Below, in pieces: positions 28,629 through 37,805 of a stretch of DNA of 64,000 nt. The stretch covers positions 248,001-312,000 of the forward strand of contig NZ_JAUFPO010000006.1 of NCBI RefSeq assembly GCF_030409235.1, written 5' to 3'. This DNA comes from Halomonas almeriensis (GTDB taxonomy: Bacteria; Pseudomonadota; Gammaproteobacteria; Pseudomonadales; Halomonadaceae). A program made the position numbers and the translations under genes. The notes beneath the pieces were generated by a model. That model had not been told where the DNA came from and did not search any database. It was given only the letters and a program-made list of their open reading frames with translations. Numbering within the stretch: the first letter of the stretch is position 1; each line of letters opens with the position of its first letter.

Positions 28629-30680
28629 TCAGGCAGGCGGGCCGGCGCCTGCCGAGGCCTGCAGCCCACCGGGCGGCAAGCGGTCGGCGCCCCAGCTGCG
28701 CTCGATGTAGCCGGTGACACGGCTCAGCTCCTCCTCGGGGATCTGGGCCAACTCTCCGCGTTCCAGCGGGTCGTGGTGGAAGATATACAGCCGCGAGGCG
28801 AACTGGTCGAAGGGCAGCGAGGCTTCACCGAAACGCTCGCCGTGTCCCGCAGTGCTGACCATCACACCGTCTCCCCAGTTCTGGCCGCTGTCGTTGTTGG
28901 GGTTGTAGAAGTAGATGCGCGTGACGCCGTCCGGGGCGAGCCCGGCGCGCAGGATGCTGATGGCATGCCAGCCGATGAAGCGGGCGGCGCTGTCGGTCAC
29001 GGCGATGCCCGCCGGCTGGGGGTGAATCAATGGCTGATTGCCGTTGTAATCCGGGTGATAGCTGGCATAGAAGTGGCGTAGGAAATGCTCCAGCTCAGTG
29101 AGCTGGCCGCTGGCCACGTCGACATTGATGCGAAAGCCGCGCCCTGACCACCAGCCATGGAATTCCGGATTCACCCAGCGATGGGGGTCCCCCTCGCGGC
29201 CGATGCAGCGCCGGCCCATCTCGGCGTAGATGCGATCCAGGTGCGGCACCACGATCAGTGAGACGGGGTCGAGATCCATGGGCAGCTCGGTGGCCACACC
29301 CGAGAGGCAGGCCATGGAGGAGATCGACTGACCCTCGAATTGCATGATGATGTCATCGTCGCGGGCGGCCCAGGCGATCATCTGCAGCAGGTAGTCCGGG
29401 TCGTTGTAGGCCCACATGGAGAGCGCCCGCGCCGACTGGCAGGTCGGGTTGTTGCCCTGACCCACGCCCAGCGGCAGGCCCAGCATGCACAGAACACCCT
29501 CCAGCAGACGGGCCTGCGGCGACACCTCATCACCGAAGGCGAGGTTCAGGCGCGCCTGCGACCATTCGGAAAGCACCAGGCCGAGCTGGCGCCACATGGC
29601 GGGTGCCACCGGCGGCTGATAGAGCACGCCGCGCTCGAGCATCAGCGCCATGCCATAGGCCGCCTGGGCGGTTTGCGGCAGGATGGCATCGCGAATCAGG
29701 GCATGCGTCAGCTGCCGATAGCACAGCAGGCAGTCGCGCCCCGTGGCCGAGAGCCCGAGAGCCTCGCTGAGCAGGTGGTCGTTGCGATCGGTATTCAGGT
29801 GCTGCAGCAGCACGGCGTGGTAGGGCGAGACCAGGCCGGTGTCGTGCATGGCCCGGGCAAAGCCGGTGGCCTCCGCCTGCAGGGCCGTGGTGTCCATGCC
29901 CGCCAGGCGTTCGCCATAGACGGCTATGCCGGGGTCTTCGCGGCATGCCTGGGTGGGGCCGAACAGCGAGCTGACCAGGCGGTCCGCGCCCTGGCCGCTG
30001 CTGCCCAGGTCGATGGCCGGGTCGGCCTGGCAGATGGCGATCTGGGTGATCATGCGCTTGACCGGCTCGACCTGGATGGGCCGCTGGTTGAGGATTCGCC
30101 AGATTTCCTCGATCAGCTGGTCGATGATGTGTTCATAGCCGATGCGCTGTGCCAGGTGCTGAAAGAGCTGGCGCGGCAACATGGCCAATCGCCCCTGGGA
30201 GGCCCGATCGGCCTCGCTGGGGGCGCTGAACAGCAGTGACAAGTTCAGTGCCATCGTCTGCGACAGATAGTGATGGGCCTGTTCGCTGGTGACCTGTGAA
30301 TGGGCGGTTTCTTCCTTGGCCACGGGCAGCAGGCGCAGTTCGCTCAATGCCTCGATGACCACGGTGTTGGGGTCGGCACTCTGGAGGGCCTGGACGGTAA
30401 GTGAGGGCAGCAGAAACTGTGGCGTTGCCCAGTCCGAGCCCTCGAATACACCGGCGGCCTCCATGGCCGCCGTGCGTGATTCTACTGCCGCGCAGCCGCC
30501 ATTCTGCAGCATGATGCGGCGGGCCGTGTCGAGCACCGGCGCCAGCTTGCCGGGTTTGGCGAATGCCGCGGCCTGGTCCAGGTGGTCGATGGCGCTGTCC
30601 AGCTTGGTCAGCAGACCGGCGAGCTTGTCCTCATCGACACTGGGCTCGCCGTATTGTGAGTGATTAGGTGGCGTCGTCAC
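28629..30680 (-). CDS. uncharacterised 683-aa protein with a papain-like cysteine protease signature
   Basis: I do not recognise a named family. The GTG at 30680 has GGGAG upstream. Residues 1-400 are helical without obvious motifs. The C-terminal part carries a pattern typical of papain-fold enzymes. Gln408 lies six residues before Cys414 (QGNNPTCQSARAL), as Gln19 and Cys25 do in papain. His572 lies in GWHAISILRAG, a HA/HV strand. Asn593 lies in IYFYNPNNDSG, as in YopT/C39-like enzymes where His is followed by (D/N)PN. There is no signal peptide or membrane segment, so it should be cytoplasmic. An ATP-grasp gene lies 39 bases upstream on the same strand, suggesting one pathway: ligation by the ATP-grasp enzyme, cleavage or acyl transfer by this one. 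Substrate unknown. Confidence 0.8.
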   Translation of the reverse strand: MTTPPNHSQYGEPSVDEDKLAGLLTKLDSAIDHLDQAAAFAKPGKLAPVLDTARRIMLQNGGCAAVESRTAAMEAAGVFEGSDWATPQFLLPSLTVQALQSADPNTVVIEALSELRLLPVAKEETAHSQVTSEQAHHYLSQTMALNLSLLFSAPSEADRASQGRLAMLPRQLFQHLAQRIGYEHIIDQLIEEIWRILNQRPIQVEPVKRMITQIAICQADPAIDLGSSGQGADRLVSSLFGPTQACREDPGIAVYGERLAGMDTTALQAEATGFARAMHDTGLVSPYHAVLLQHLNTDRNDHLLSEALGLSATGRDCLLCYRQLTHALIRDAILPQTAQAAYGMALMLERGVLYQPPVAPAMWRQLGLVLSEWSQARLNLAFGDEVSPQARLLEGVLCMLGLPLGVGQGNNPTCQSARALSMWAYNDPDYLLQMIAWAARDDDIIMQFEGQSISSMACLSGVATELPMDLDPVSLIVVPHLDRIYAEMGRRCIGREGDPHRWVNPEFHGWWSGRGFRINVDVASGQLTELEHFLRHFYASYHPDYNGNQPLIHPQPAGIAVTDSAARFIGWHAISILRAGLAPDGVTRIYFYNPNNDSGQNWGDGVMVSTAGHGERFGEASLPFDQFASRLYIFHHDPLERGELAQIPEEELSRVTGYIERSWGADRLPPGGLQASAGAGPPA

Positions 30681-30719
30681 GCAGACTCCCGATTATTGAT
30701 TTGGCGCATCACGCCGGTT

Positions 30720-31943
30720 TTATACGTAAAAATCAAGCTCTTCCAGGCTCTTGAGCAGGTCGCGCAGGCGGTGCGGGTCATCGCCCTTGAAGTAGGCCAG
30801 CCCCCAGTGGGTGCCGAAGGCCGTGCGCTTGGTGACCGTTTCCTGAAAGGGCGGGGTCAGCTCGTGGGACTCGAAGTAGGGATGCTCCTCGACCTGCTCG
30901 GGAATTTCCAGGCGGCTGACGACGCGCAGGCGCGGATAGACCCCGAAACAACCGGCGTAGCCATCGGCGTCGACCACTTCTTTCGGGAAGAAGGTGGCGA
31001 CTTCCTCAGATGTGGACCTGGGGTCGAAGACCAGCATGCTGGCCTGGTAGGCATTGAAGCCGTAGACCCGCTCCAGCAGTTCGAAGACCTTGAAACCCGG
31101 CGGACGATAGGCCACCTCGCCGAAGTACATCTCGCCGTCGCTGGTGACGAAATATTCCGGGTGGATCAGGCCGAAGTCGATGTCGAAGGTCTTGATCAGC
31201 TTTTCGATCTGCCGGGTGATCTGCTCGCGATAGCGCTCCAGCTCGGGAGAGGCCGGCACATAGACCGAATAGCCCAGGGTGACGTACTCGGAAATGTTCA
31301 AGAAGGCGATCTTGCCATCGTGAATCCAGGCCTCGACGGCGAACTCCCAGCCATCCAGATGGGACTCCATCAGCACCGGGAATTCCTCGTCGGGGATGGT
31401 ATCGATCTCGTCCGGCGTGCGGATCACGCGATGGCCCAGGCAGCCGGCCTTGTCGAAGGCCTTGAGGTGAATGGGGTCATTGGGATCGCCGTCGAGCTTG
31501 AGCAGGGTCTGGTTGACCCGCTTGAGAAAGCGGATGACATCATCCTTGTCGTGTGCTTCCTCGAAAATGCCTACGCGAATGCCGCCCAGCTGTGCCCGGC
31601 GCTTCATCAGGGCCTTGTCGCGCAGCAACAGCGACTGGCCATACAGGCGCGGGTTGTCGAGCAGCACCGAGTTGATGGCACCCGCCCATTCGACGGTTTC
31701 CTCGTAGAGAGGTATCGCCACGTTCACGCCCATGTCGCGCAGGGTTTCGGCGATTTCCATGGAGCGGTCGTTCAAGCGCTCGAAGTTCCAGGACACATAG
31801 GGCAGGTCGTGCTTCTGGCAGTATTCCTCGGCCCAGTCCGGCGCGACGATGACGTAGCGGCGATCGAACTTCTCGGCGGCTTCAATGGCATTCAGGCTCC
31901 AGCCCAGCAGGGCGATATACCCCTTGTTGGGATCCTTCTGCAT
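30720..31943 (-). CDS. ATP-grasp ligase
   Basis: A 407-residue ATP-grasp enzyme. An N-terminal Rossmann-like pre-domain (ALLGWSLNAIEAAEKF) precedes the ATP-grasp fold. Visible signature pieces are HLKAFDKAG (nucleotide-binding lysine region), the metal-ligand strand GEMYFGEVAYRPPG near residue 280 (compare the family's E-x-N-x-R-x-G; the Asn position is Ala here), and the acidic hinge VLMESHLDGWEFAVE. Such enzymes join a carboxylate to an amine or thiol through an acyl phosphate. The start at 31943 is chosen because GGAG lies six bases upstream. It is the first gene of a pair with the papain-like gene. The product cannot be predicted. Confidence 0.87.
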   Translation of the reverse strand: MQKDPNKGYIALLGWSLNAIEAAEKFDRRYVIVAPDWAEEYCQKHDLPYVSWNFERLNDRSMEIAETLRDMGVNVAIPLYEETVEWAGAINSVLLDNPRLYGQSLLLRDKALMKRRAQLGGIRVGIFEEAHDKDDVIRFLKRVNQTLLKLDGDPNDPIHLKAFDKAGCLGHRVIRTPDEIDTIPDEEFPVLMESHLDGWEFAVEAWIHDGKIAFLNISEYVTLGYSVYVPASPELERYREQITRQIEKLIKTFDIDFGLIHPEYFVTSDGEMYFGEVAYRPPGFKVFELLERVYGFNAYQASMLVFDPRSTSEEVATFFPKEVVDADGYAGCFGVYPRLRVVSRLEIPEQVEEHPYFESHELTPPFQETVTKRTAFGTHWGLAYFKGDDPHRLRDLLKSLEELDFYV

Positions 31944-32160
31944 AGACATCTCCATGGTGTTAACAACGCGATGCCGTTTTCACGGCGTGTACTTGCCACA
32001 CTTCAGCATAGCCTCCCGGGAGGAAAAGGACCGCGGAAACCGTCAACGCAGCGATTTCTGCTGCCGATGCCTTGCCCGCGGGCGTCACGCTTGTTATATT
32101 ACGCCCCGCTCGATACGGCCTGTTGCCGCGACGAGTTCGACATCAAAATCTGTCGTTTGT

Positions 32161-32270
32161 GGTGGCCCCGTCGGTCCTCCCGCAACGCGAAATCGCAAAC
32201 CCCGCCAGGCCCGGAAGGGAGCAACGGTAGTGATGGAGGCGTGTGCCGGGATGTGGCTGTCGGGGCCGCC
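32161..32270 (+). ncRNA. ffs: 4.5S RNA (signal recognition particle RNA)
   Basis: The sequence matches the bacterial small SRP RNA along its whole length. The ends GGTGGCCCCG and CGGGGCCGCC pair. The distal hairpin has the conserved internal loop CAGGCCCGGAAGGGAGCA with the GGAA tetraloop. CTCCCGCAACGC and GTGTGCCGGGATG lie at the expected places. It binds Ffh and directs cotranslational membrane targeting. In pseudomonads ffs lies immediately upstream of dnaX on the same strand; here about 30.7 kb separates them. Confidence 0.96.
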
Positions 32271-32529
32271 TCCATTTCAGCCCCCTGTTTGTCTCCCGCC
32301 ATGGCCCGTGCTGGCCCGCCCCGGCCATCCGTGACGCCTCGCATACCTGCTTTTGCACCCGCGTTTTCTCGTTTTCCATTGTGCCCGCTCCCCATCGAGG
32401 CCTGTTCGGCGAGTCTTTCGCGCCTATCGATGGCGATGTCCGTTTTGATGCGTCATGCTCGCTCCATCGATGAAACGAAACCCGCGGTTCGCCATCCAAG
32501 GCGAGAGCCAATCCGTGATGGAGGACTTG

Positions 32530-33255
32530 ATGAACGCCCAGATGATTCTCAAGCAGTTGATGAAGCAGGCCGGCAGCGGCTCCGGTTCCCGATCGTCCGG
32601 CGGCAATGACCTCAAGGGCATGGTCGATAGCCTGTCGTCTCAGCTGAGTGGCAGCGGCAGTGGTAGTGGCAAGAGTAGCGGCCAGTCCGGCGGCTTCGAC
32701 CCCAAACAGCTGCTGGGCGGTGGGGCCCTGGGCATGCTGGTGGGCTCCAAGCGCGGCCGCAAGATGGGCGGCAAGGCGCTCAAGTACGGCGCCATCGCCG
32801 GGGTCGGCATGCTGGCCTGGAAGGCCTGGCAGAATTCCCGGGGAGGCTCTGGCGATGACGAAGCCCGCGAGGGCAAGCCGGTCGACCAACTCGAGGCCAA
32901 CCAGCAGGAAGAGCGCAGCCTGGAGCTGCTGCAGGCGATGATCATGGCCGCCCGTGCCGACGGCCACATCGATGAGCAGGAGCGCGCCATGCTCACCGAA
33001 CAGATCGACGAACTGGGCGCCGATGACGAGCTGCACCAGTGGGTCGAGCAGCAACTGCAGGCGCCGCTGGATGCCGAGGCCCTGGCGCAGCAGGCCGACT
33101 CGCCGCAGGCCGCTCGCGAGATGTATCTGGTCAGCGTCGCCATCATCGACGACCAGAACGCCATGGAGAGGGCCTGGCTGGATCAACTGGCGACGGCACT
33201 CAACATCGATGACGCTCTCAAGCAGGAGCTCGAGCAGCAGGCGGTCGCTTCCTGA
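32530..33255 (+). CDS. DUF533 / TerB-like inner-membrane protein
   Basis: A 241-residue protein. The start at 32530 has GGAGG five bases upstream; longer frames lack this. A Ser/Gly-rich linker leads to a glycine-rich membrane segment (LLGGGALGMLVGSKRGRKMGG, then YGAIAGVGMLAWKAW). A TerB-like helical domain with acidic clusters follows (MIMAARADGHIDEQERAML). This is the YebE/DUF533 layout; the TerB-like part probably binds metal ions. No function is established. It lies downstream of the 4.5S RNA gene and 70 bases before the deacetylase gene. Confidence 0.86.
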   Translation: MNAQMILKQLMKQAGSGSGSRSSGGNDLKGMVDSLSSQLSGSGSGSGKSSGQSGGFDPKQLLGGGALGMLVGSKRGRKMGGKALKYGAIAGVGMLAWKAWQNSRGGSGDDEAREGKPVDQLEANQQEERSLELLQAMIMAARADGHIDEQERAMLTEQIDELGADDELHQWVEQQLQAPLDAEALAQQADSPQAAREMYLVSVAIIDDQNAMERAWLDQLATALNIDDALKQELEQQAVAS

Positions 33256-33325
33256 ATTCCCTCGGTGGCGCTATCCTGTGGGGCTTTGTCAGCCGATGAA
33301 TCAGCCCTGAAGGACGCCAGCCCCG

Positions 33326-34372
33326 ATGTTGACCTTTCACACCGCCGCCACCCAGCTGCGCCAGGCGCGTACCGAGCTGGATGGCGGCGTTCTTGTTGCC
33401 CCTTACGAGTGCCCCGAGCGGGTCGACCTGGTGCTCAAGCGCATTCAGCTAGCCCGCCTGGGCGAGGTGCGCGAGCCGCAGGCCTTCGGTCTCGAGCCGG
33501 TTCTGGCCATTCATGACCCGGACTATGTGCAGTTTCTCGCCGAGTGCTGGGCGCAGTGGTGTGCCCTGGGGCGACAGGGCGAGGCGATCGCCTGGATCTG
33601 GCCGACGCGCACCATGCCGGGGGATGTCATCCCGGATCATCTGGATGGCCGGCTCGGCCACTATGCGCTCTCGGCGGATACCTCGATCTGTGCAGGTACC
33701 TTCGAGGCGGCTGAGGCCAGCAAGGACATCGCGCTGTCCGCCGTGCGCCACAGCCTGACCACGGGCGAGCCGGCCTTTGGCCTGTGTCGGCCGCCCGGGC
33801 ATCATGCCGCCAGCGATCAGTTCGGCGGTTACTGCTTCTTTAATAATGCCGGCGTGGTTGCCCAGTACGCCCTGGACCACGGCAAGCGCCGCGTGGCCAT
33901 CCTCGATGTCGATTTTCACCACGGCAACGGCACCCAGCAGGTCTTCTACGAGCGTGATGATGTCTTCTTCGCCTCGATCCACGGCGATCCCAGTCATTGC
34001 TTCCCGTACTTTCTGGGGCATGCCAGTGAAACCGGACGCGGCAGGGGCGAGGGCTTCAATGCCAACTATCCGCTGGCACCGGGCAGTGCGTTCGACGTCT
34101 GGGTGCAGGCGCTCGATGACGCACTGGCGCGCCTCCGCGCGGCGGAGTGTGAACTGCTGATCGTCTCGCTGGGCGTGGACGCCTTTGAAGATGACCCGAT
34201 CAGCGAGTTCAAGCTGACCAGCGACGACTTCAGCGAGATGGGCCGTCGCCTGGCCGCTATGGGGGTGCCGACCACCTTCCTGATGGAAGGCGGCTATGCC
34301 GTGGAGGCGATCGGTACCAATGTCGTCAATGTCCTGCAGGGCTTCGAGGACGCCGGCATGACGCACCCCTGA
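33326..34372 (+). CDS. acetylpolyamine amidohydrolase (histone deacetylase superfamily)
   Basis: A 348-residue class II deacetylase-fold enzyme. The charge-relay histidines are His159 and His160 (CRPPGHHA), the zinc ligands Asp196 and His198 (LDVDFHHGNG), and the GGYCFFNN and MEGGYAVE motifs are present. Length and motifs match bacterial acetylpolyamine amidohydrolases, which deacetylate acetylated putrescine or cadaverine; deacetylation of other small substrates is possible. The gene converges on the SDR gene with an 11-base gap. Confidence 0.9.
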   Translation: MLTFHTAATQLRQARTELDGGVLVAPYECPERVDLVLKRIQLARLGEVREPQAFGLEPVLAIHDPDYVQFLAECWAQWCALGRQGEAIAWIWPTRTMPGDVIPDHLDGRLGHYALSADTSICAGTFEAAEASKDIALSAVRHSLTTGEPAFGLCRPPGHHAASDQFGGYCFFNNAGVVAQYALDHGKRRVAILDVDFHHGNGTQQVFYERDDVFFASIHGDPSHCFPYFLGHASETGRGRGEGFNANYPLAPGSAFDVWVQALDDALARLRAAECELLIVSLGVDAFEDDPISEFKLTSDDFSEMGRRLAAMGVPTTFLMEGGYAVEAIGTNVVNVLQGFEDAGMTHP

Positions 34373-34382
34373 GCCGGCGCCA

Positions 34383-35099
34383 CTACCAGTCGATGGTCTG
34401 GCCGTCCCAGTCCAGAAAGCTCAGGTTGCTGTCGGCCTCCACGGTGTCGAGGATATCCAGCAGCCGCGACGCCACGAAGTCCGGGGTGAACAGCTTGCCC
34501 TCCGGCACCTTGGCCTGAAAGGGCTTGCTGAGCGGGGTGTCGGTGGTGCCGGGATGAAAGGCCACCAGCTTCACGCTCCTGGCGATGCGGGCATATTCCA
34601 CCGCCGCGGTTTTCAGCAGCATGTTCAGTGCCGCCTTGCTGGCGCGATAGCTGTACCAGCCGCCCAGACGGTTGTCGCCGATGCTGCCGATGCGCGCACT
34701 GAACACTGCGATGCGGGTTTCGTGCCTTTTCAGCAACGGCAGCAGCGAGCGCAGCCACAGGGCGGGGGTCAGGGCGTTGCTGTCCATGAGCTGATGAAAG
34801 CTTTCCGCCTCCAGGTCGTCGAGCTTTTTCTCGACGTCGATGCTCTCGCTGTGCAGCCGGCCATTGCAGATCAGCACACGCTCGATCGGGGCGTCGGCGA
34901 TGCGCTCGGCCAGCATGTTGACCCGGGCCTCGATGTCGGCCGCCTCATGGCGGCACTGCCACCAGTTGAGCCGTTCATCGGACAGGGCAGCGGGCCGCGG
35001 GCGCTGGCTGATGGCATGCACCGTCTGACCGCGTTCCAGCAGTTGCTGAATGGCGGCCCGGGCAATCGCGCTGGAAGCGCCGATGACGATACTGGTCAT
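34383..35099 (-). CDS. short-chain dehydrogenase/reductase (C-factor-like)
   Basis: A 238-residue SDR. The cofactor motif is shortened to IVIGASSAIARAAI (classical TGxxxGxG replaced by GASSAIA). The catalytic Tyr and Lys are in YSYRASKAALNML, and a catalytic Ser is likely in FSARIGSIGDN. The pattern resembles the CsgA/C-factor subgroup. The substrate is unknown. Its ATG overlaps the stop of the DCC-protein gene upstream, so the two form an operon. Confidence 0.9.
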   Translation of the reverse strand: MTSIVIGASSAIARAAIQQLLERGQTVHAISQRPRPAALSDERLNWWQCRHEAADIEARVNMLAERIADAPIERVLICNGRLHSESIDVEKKLDDLEAESFHQLMDSNALTPALWLRSLLPLLKRHETRIAVFSARIGSIGDNRLGGWYSYRASKAALNMLLKTAAVEYARIARSVKLVAFHPGTTDTPLSKPFQAKVPEGKLFTPDFVASRLLDILDTVEADSNLSFLDWDGQTIDW

Positions 35100-35524
35100 G
35101 AGTGTTCCTCCTTCCCCCGGGATGAATGGCAGGGCGGGCAGTCGCTCGCACGGCGCCGAAACAGCAGGCGCGTGACGCGATGCCGGTGACGCGCGAAGAT
35201 GTTATACAGCGGGTCGGCGCACCAGCGTAACCAGCGCCACTCCAGAGGCCTCACCCAGTGTCGCTTGCCCACCCGCGACCAGATGGCGTGGGTGGCATCC
35301 AGCCCGGTCAGCCACTGACCATCGGCGTCCCGGGCATGCAGGCGCCGGTCGAGTGTCTCGGCATCCAGCGCCGGATAGCGCTCGGCAAAATCCGCCGCGC
35401 TGATATCCACCAGCGCCAGACGGCCCTGGGTATTGCACTTTGCCAGATGCTGGACCTCGGCCTGGCAGAGCGGACAACTGCCGTCATAAAACAGTGTCAG
35501 GGTCGTCTCGCCGGTCTCTTGCAT
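35096..35524 (-). CDS. DCC-family (DUF393) thiol-disulfide oxidoreductase-like protein
   Basis: A 142-residue protein with the family motif DGSCPLCQAEV near the N-terminus (D-x-x-C-x-x-C), followed by a thioredoxin-like fold, LVDIS, and the basic C-terminus typical of the DCC family. The ATG at 35524 has a perfect AGGAGGT site, which decides the start. A C-terminal CPPC pair (SDCPPCHSS) is an extra possible metal or redox site. It sits at the left edge of the defence island, 94 bases from the UvrD-like gene, and is translationally coupled to the SDR. Confidence 0.86.
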   Translation of the reverse strand: MQETGETTLTLFYDGSCPLCQAEVQHLAKCNTQGRLALVDISAADFAERYPALDAETLDRRLHARDADGQWLTGLDATHAIWSRVGKRHWVRPLEWRWLRWCADPLYNIFARHRHRVTRLLFRRRASDCPPCHSSRGKEEHS

Positions 35525-35618
35525 GCTGTACCTCCTGGGCATACCCGCTATGTGGCGCATCTCGATGTACCCACCATGGCGCCCCGCGGCTCTCCAAGCA
35601 AGGGCGGCAGCAGGCTGT

Positions 35619-37805
35619 TTACCGCAGAAATGGGCTTGGCTGCCCGTAGCTGGAAATGGACAGGTGCTTGATGGCTCGGGTGGCGGCCACGTGCAGCAGA
35701 GCCCGTTCATTGACCTCGCGCTGTCGCTTCTCCACCGGATCCTCGGTGCGACCGGTGTAGCGGGCGGGGATGACCCCCTCGTTGACGCAGGCGATGTGCA
35801 TCTGGCGGAACTCCAGCCCCTTGACGCGGTGCAGGGTGGCCAGGCGCACGCCCGCTTTTTCGGGGTCATCCGGGTTGTCCCGGGAGACTGCCAGGGTCGG
35901 GATGTCATGTTGCTGCAAGGCTCCCTGGATGCGGTCCAGCAGCCACTGGGAGCGGGCCGTGACACAGCAATCGGCCCCGGCGCTTTCCACGGCCTCCGGG
36001 TCGTGCGCTGCCAGATGGGCCTTCAGGCGCTCGCTCAGGGCCGCCATCTCGGCATCGAAGTCATCGAAGTGGTGTACTTCCGGCGCGTCGCCCTGAAGCA
36101 GCGAGCGATAATCCTGCTGACCATCCTGGCCGTCATCCAGGTCATCGATGGCCTGGCCCTCCAGCAGGGCGACGGCAAAACGCCGGGTCTGCTCAGTAGT
36201 GCGATAGTTGATGCGCAGCTTCTTGCCACGCCCGCGAATATTGATACCGCACTTCGAAAGCGAGGCACGACGGCCATAGATGCGCTGATGACCATCGCCG
36301 ACGATGAACAGGTCATCGCGGCCTTCCGGTACCAGTTGGCGCAGCAGTCTCAGGGTCTCGGCACCGAAATCCTGAGCCTCATCAACTATGACATGCGACC
36401 ACCGCGAGGCCAGTTCGCCGCGCTCGACCATGGCGATGGCCTCGTAAACGCCATCCTCGAATGGCCGCAGGCGAGCGTGACTGAGCTGGGCGCGCATTTC
36501 CTCGAAGACCGGCCAGATCGCTGCACGCTGTCGGCGATTGAGTGCCACCCCGCGGCCCGCCCGGGAGGCGCGGAAATACTCCTGCCGAGTGCGCAGATGG
36601 TTCGGCAGGATCACCTGCTGGAACTCCTCCTCGAAGAAGGTATCCGGCAGATCGGGGTCCTCCGGTTTTAGCTGCATGGCCCGCTTCCAGGCCTGTTGGT
36701 AGCCCTTGTCGGAGGGGTAGACCAGCCTTGGCGCGCCGTCACGCGCGATCATGCGCGCGACCAGCCGGTTGATATTGATGACCTCCAGACGCGCCAACTC
36801 GTCATCCTGACAAAGCTCGCGAAGCTGATGCTCAATGTCCGTGGCCAGGTTGCGGGTGAAGGTCGTCACCAACACCTTGCCTTGCCCGTCGTCTGCCATG
36901 TCATCGACCAGGCGGCGGGCCAGCCAGCGGGCCCGATGCATGGCCACCACCGTCTTGCCGGTACCGGCGCCGCCGAGCACTCGGACCGCACCGTTCCAGT
37001 GCCGCTCCACCAATTGGCGTTGGCTGGGATGCAGGAAAACACGCCAGTGGGCCAGGGGAGCCTGCAGCATGTGTTCCAGTTCGTGTTCCTCCTCGACCAC
37101 CCGGAAGCGCCGCTGGCTGTCGGGCCGTCGCAGGGCGGCGGCAAAGTCGTCGCGGTCCACCGGCGTCTGGCTATCGGCCACCCCGTAGGTTTCCAGCACC
37201 TCCTGCAGAGGTTCGCCCTGGGCCAGGAACATCAAGGCTTCCAGGGCCTCGGCGGGCAGGCGATGTGCCAGTGCCTCCAGGGCGGTCACCGAGGTCAGTT
37301 GCTGCACCTCGGCAACCAGCGCCTCCGGCACCCCGAGGCGCAGCAGTTCGCGCTCCCGGGCCTCGCAGATCGGGCTGGCCTGCGCCTGTGGCGTGGTGTC
37401 TGGTGTCGTTGTGCTGGCCTCACTTGCCTCTTCCGGGCCAGGCGCCGGCTCGGCTGCCACCTGTTCGGTCGACGACGACAGAATCTGCAGACTGCCGGTC
37501 CGAGGATGGATATCGACTTTATGCCGGAACGCCCAGTCATAGGCCTCGTCATGCTTGTCGACCCACAGCAGCACATAGACGTTGCCCTGTTCCGGCTTGA
37601 GGACGATGGCACGATACTCGACATCGACACGGATCGAACGCAGATTGGGGTCGGGCGTGGCCAGGGTTTCGTAGTTGAGGCCCGGAGAGCGTGGATTCTC
37701 GCGAAACTTGGTGACCATGTTCATCACCTTGCCCTGCTTGCGCCGGGGGACTTTGGCGTAGGCCTCGAGAAACTCCTGGGATATCGCGACGGTGATCTCG
37801 CTCAT
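35619..37805 (-). CDS. UvrD-type helicase with an N-terminal RelE/ParE-like domain
   Basis: A 728-residue fusion. Residues 1-100 resemble the RelE/ParE toxin fold: two N-terminal helices (FLEAYAKVPRRKQGKVMNMV), then strands with LRSIRVDVEYRAIVL and VYVLLWVDKHDEAYDWA. After a disordered linker comes a superfamily I helicase: Walker A GGAGTGKT (Lys284), Walker B DEAQ (475-478), motif III-like GDGHQRIYG, motif IV/V (LATLHRVKGLEF) and VAATRA. The RelE-like part could bind RNA or DNA or act as a toxin; the usual catalytic set cannot be confirmed by eye. Its ATG overlaps the stop of the DUF1998 helicase gene, so the two are made together and probably act together against foreign DNA. Confidence 0.88.
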   Translation of the reverse strand: MSEITVAISQEFLEAYAKVPRRKQGKVMNMVTKFRENPRSPGLNYETLATPDPNLRSIRVDVEYRAIVLKPEQGNVYVLLWVDKHDEAYDWAFRHKVDIHPRTGSLQILSSSTEQVAAEPAPGPEEASEASTTTPDTTPQAQASPICEARERELLRLGVPEALVAEVQQLTSVTALEALAHRLPAEALEALMFLAQGEPLQEVLETYGVADSQTPVDRDDFAAALRRPDSQRRFRVVEEEHELEHMLQAPLAHWRVFLHPSQRQLVERHWNGAVRVLGGAGTGKTVVAMHRARWLARRLVDDMADDGQGKVLVTTFTRNLATDIEHQLRELCQDDELARLEVININRLVARMIARDGAPRLVYPSDKGYQQAWKRAMQLKPEDPDLPDTFFEEEFQQVILPNHLRTRQEYFRASRAGRGVALNRRQRAAIWPVFEEMRAQLSHARLRPFEDGVYEAIAMVERGELASRWSHVIVDEAQDFGAETLRLLRQLVPEGRDDLFIVGDGHQRIYGRRASLSKCGINIRGRGKKLRINYRTTEQTRRFAVALLEGQAIDDLDDGQDGQQDYRSLLQGDAPEVHHFDDFDAEMAALSERLKAHLAAHDPEAVESAGADCCVTARSQWLLDRIQGALQQHDIPTLAVSRDNPDDPEKAGVRLATLHRVKGLEFRQMHIACVNEGVIPARYTGRTEDPVEKRQREVNERALLHVAATRAIKHLSISSYGQPSPFLR

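Noticed and set aside
30660-32609. Plus-strand frame of about 650 codons covering the ATP-grasp gene and 4.5S RNA
   Set aside because: It runs through a confirmed RNA gene and the complement of a confirmed enzyme, and shows no domain.
35525-35618. Attachment-site repeats at the island edges
   Set aside because: I compared this stretch with 62651-62962 by eye and found no convincing direct repeat. No integrase gene is present.
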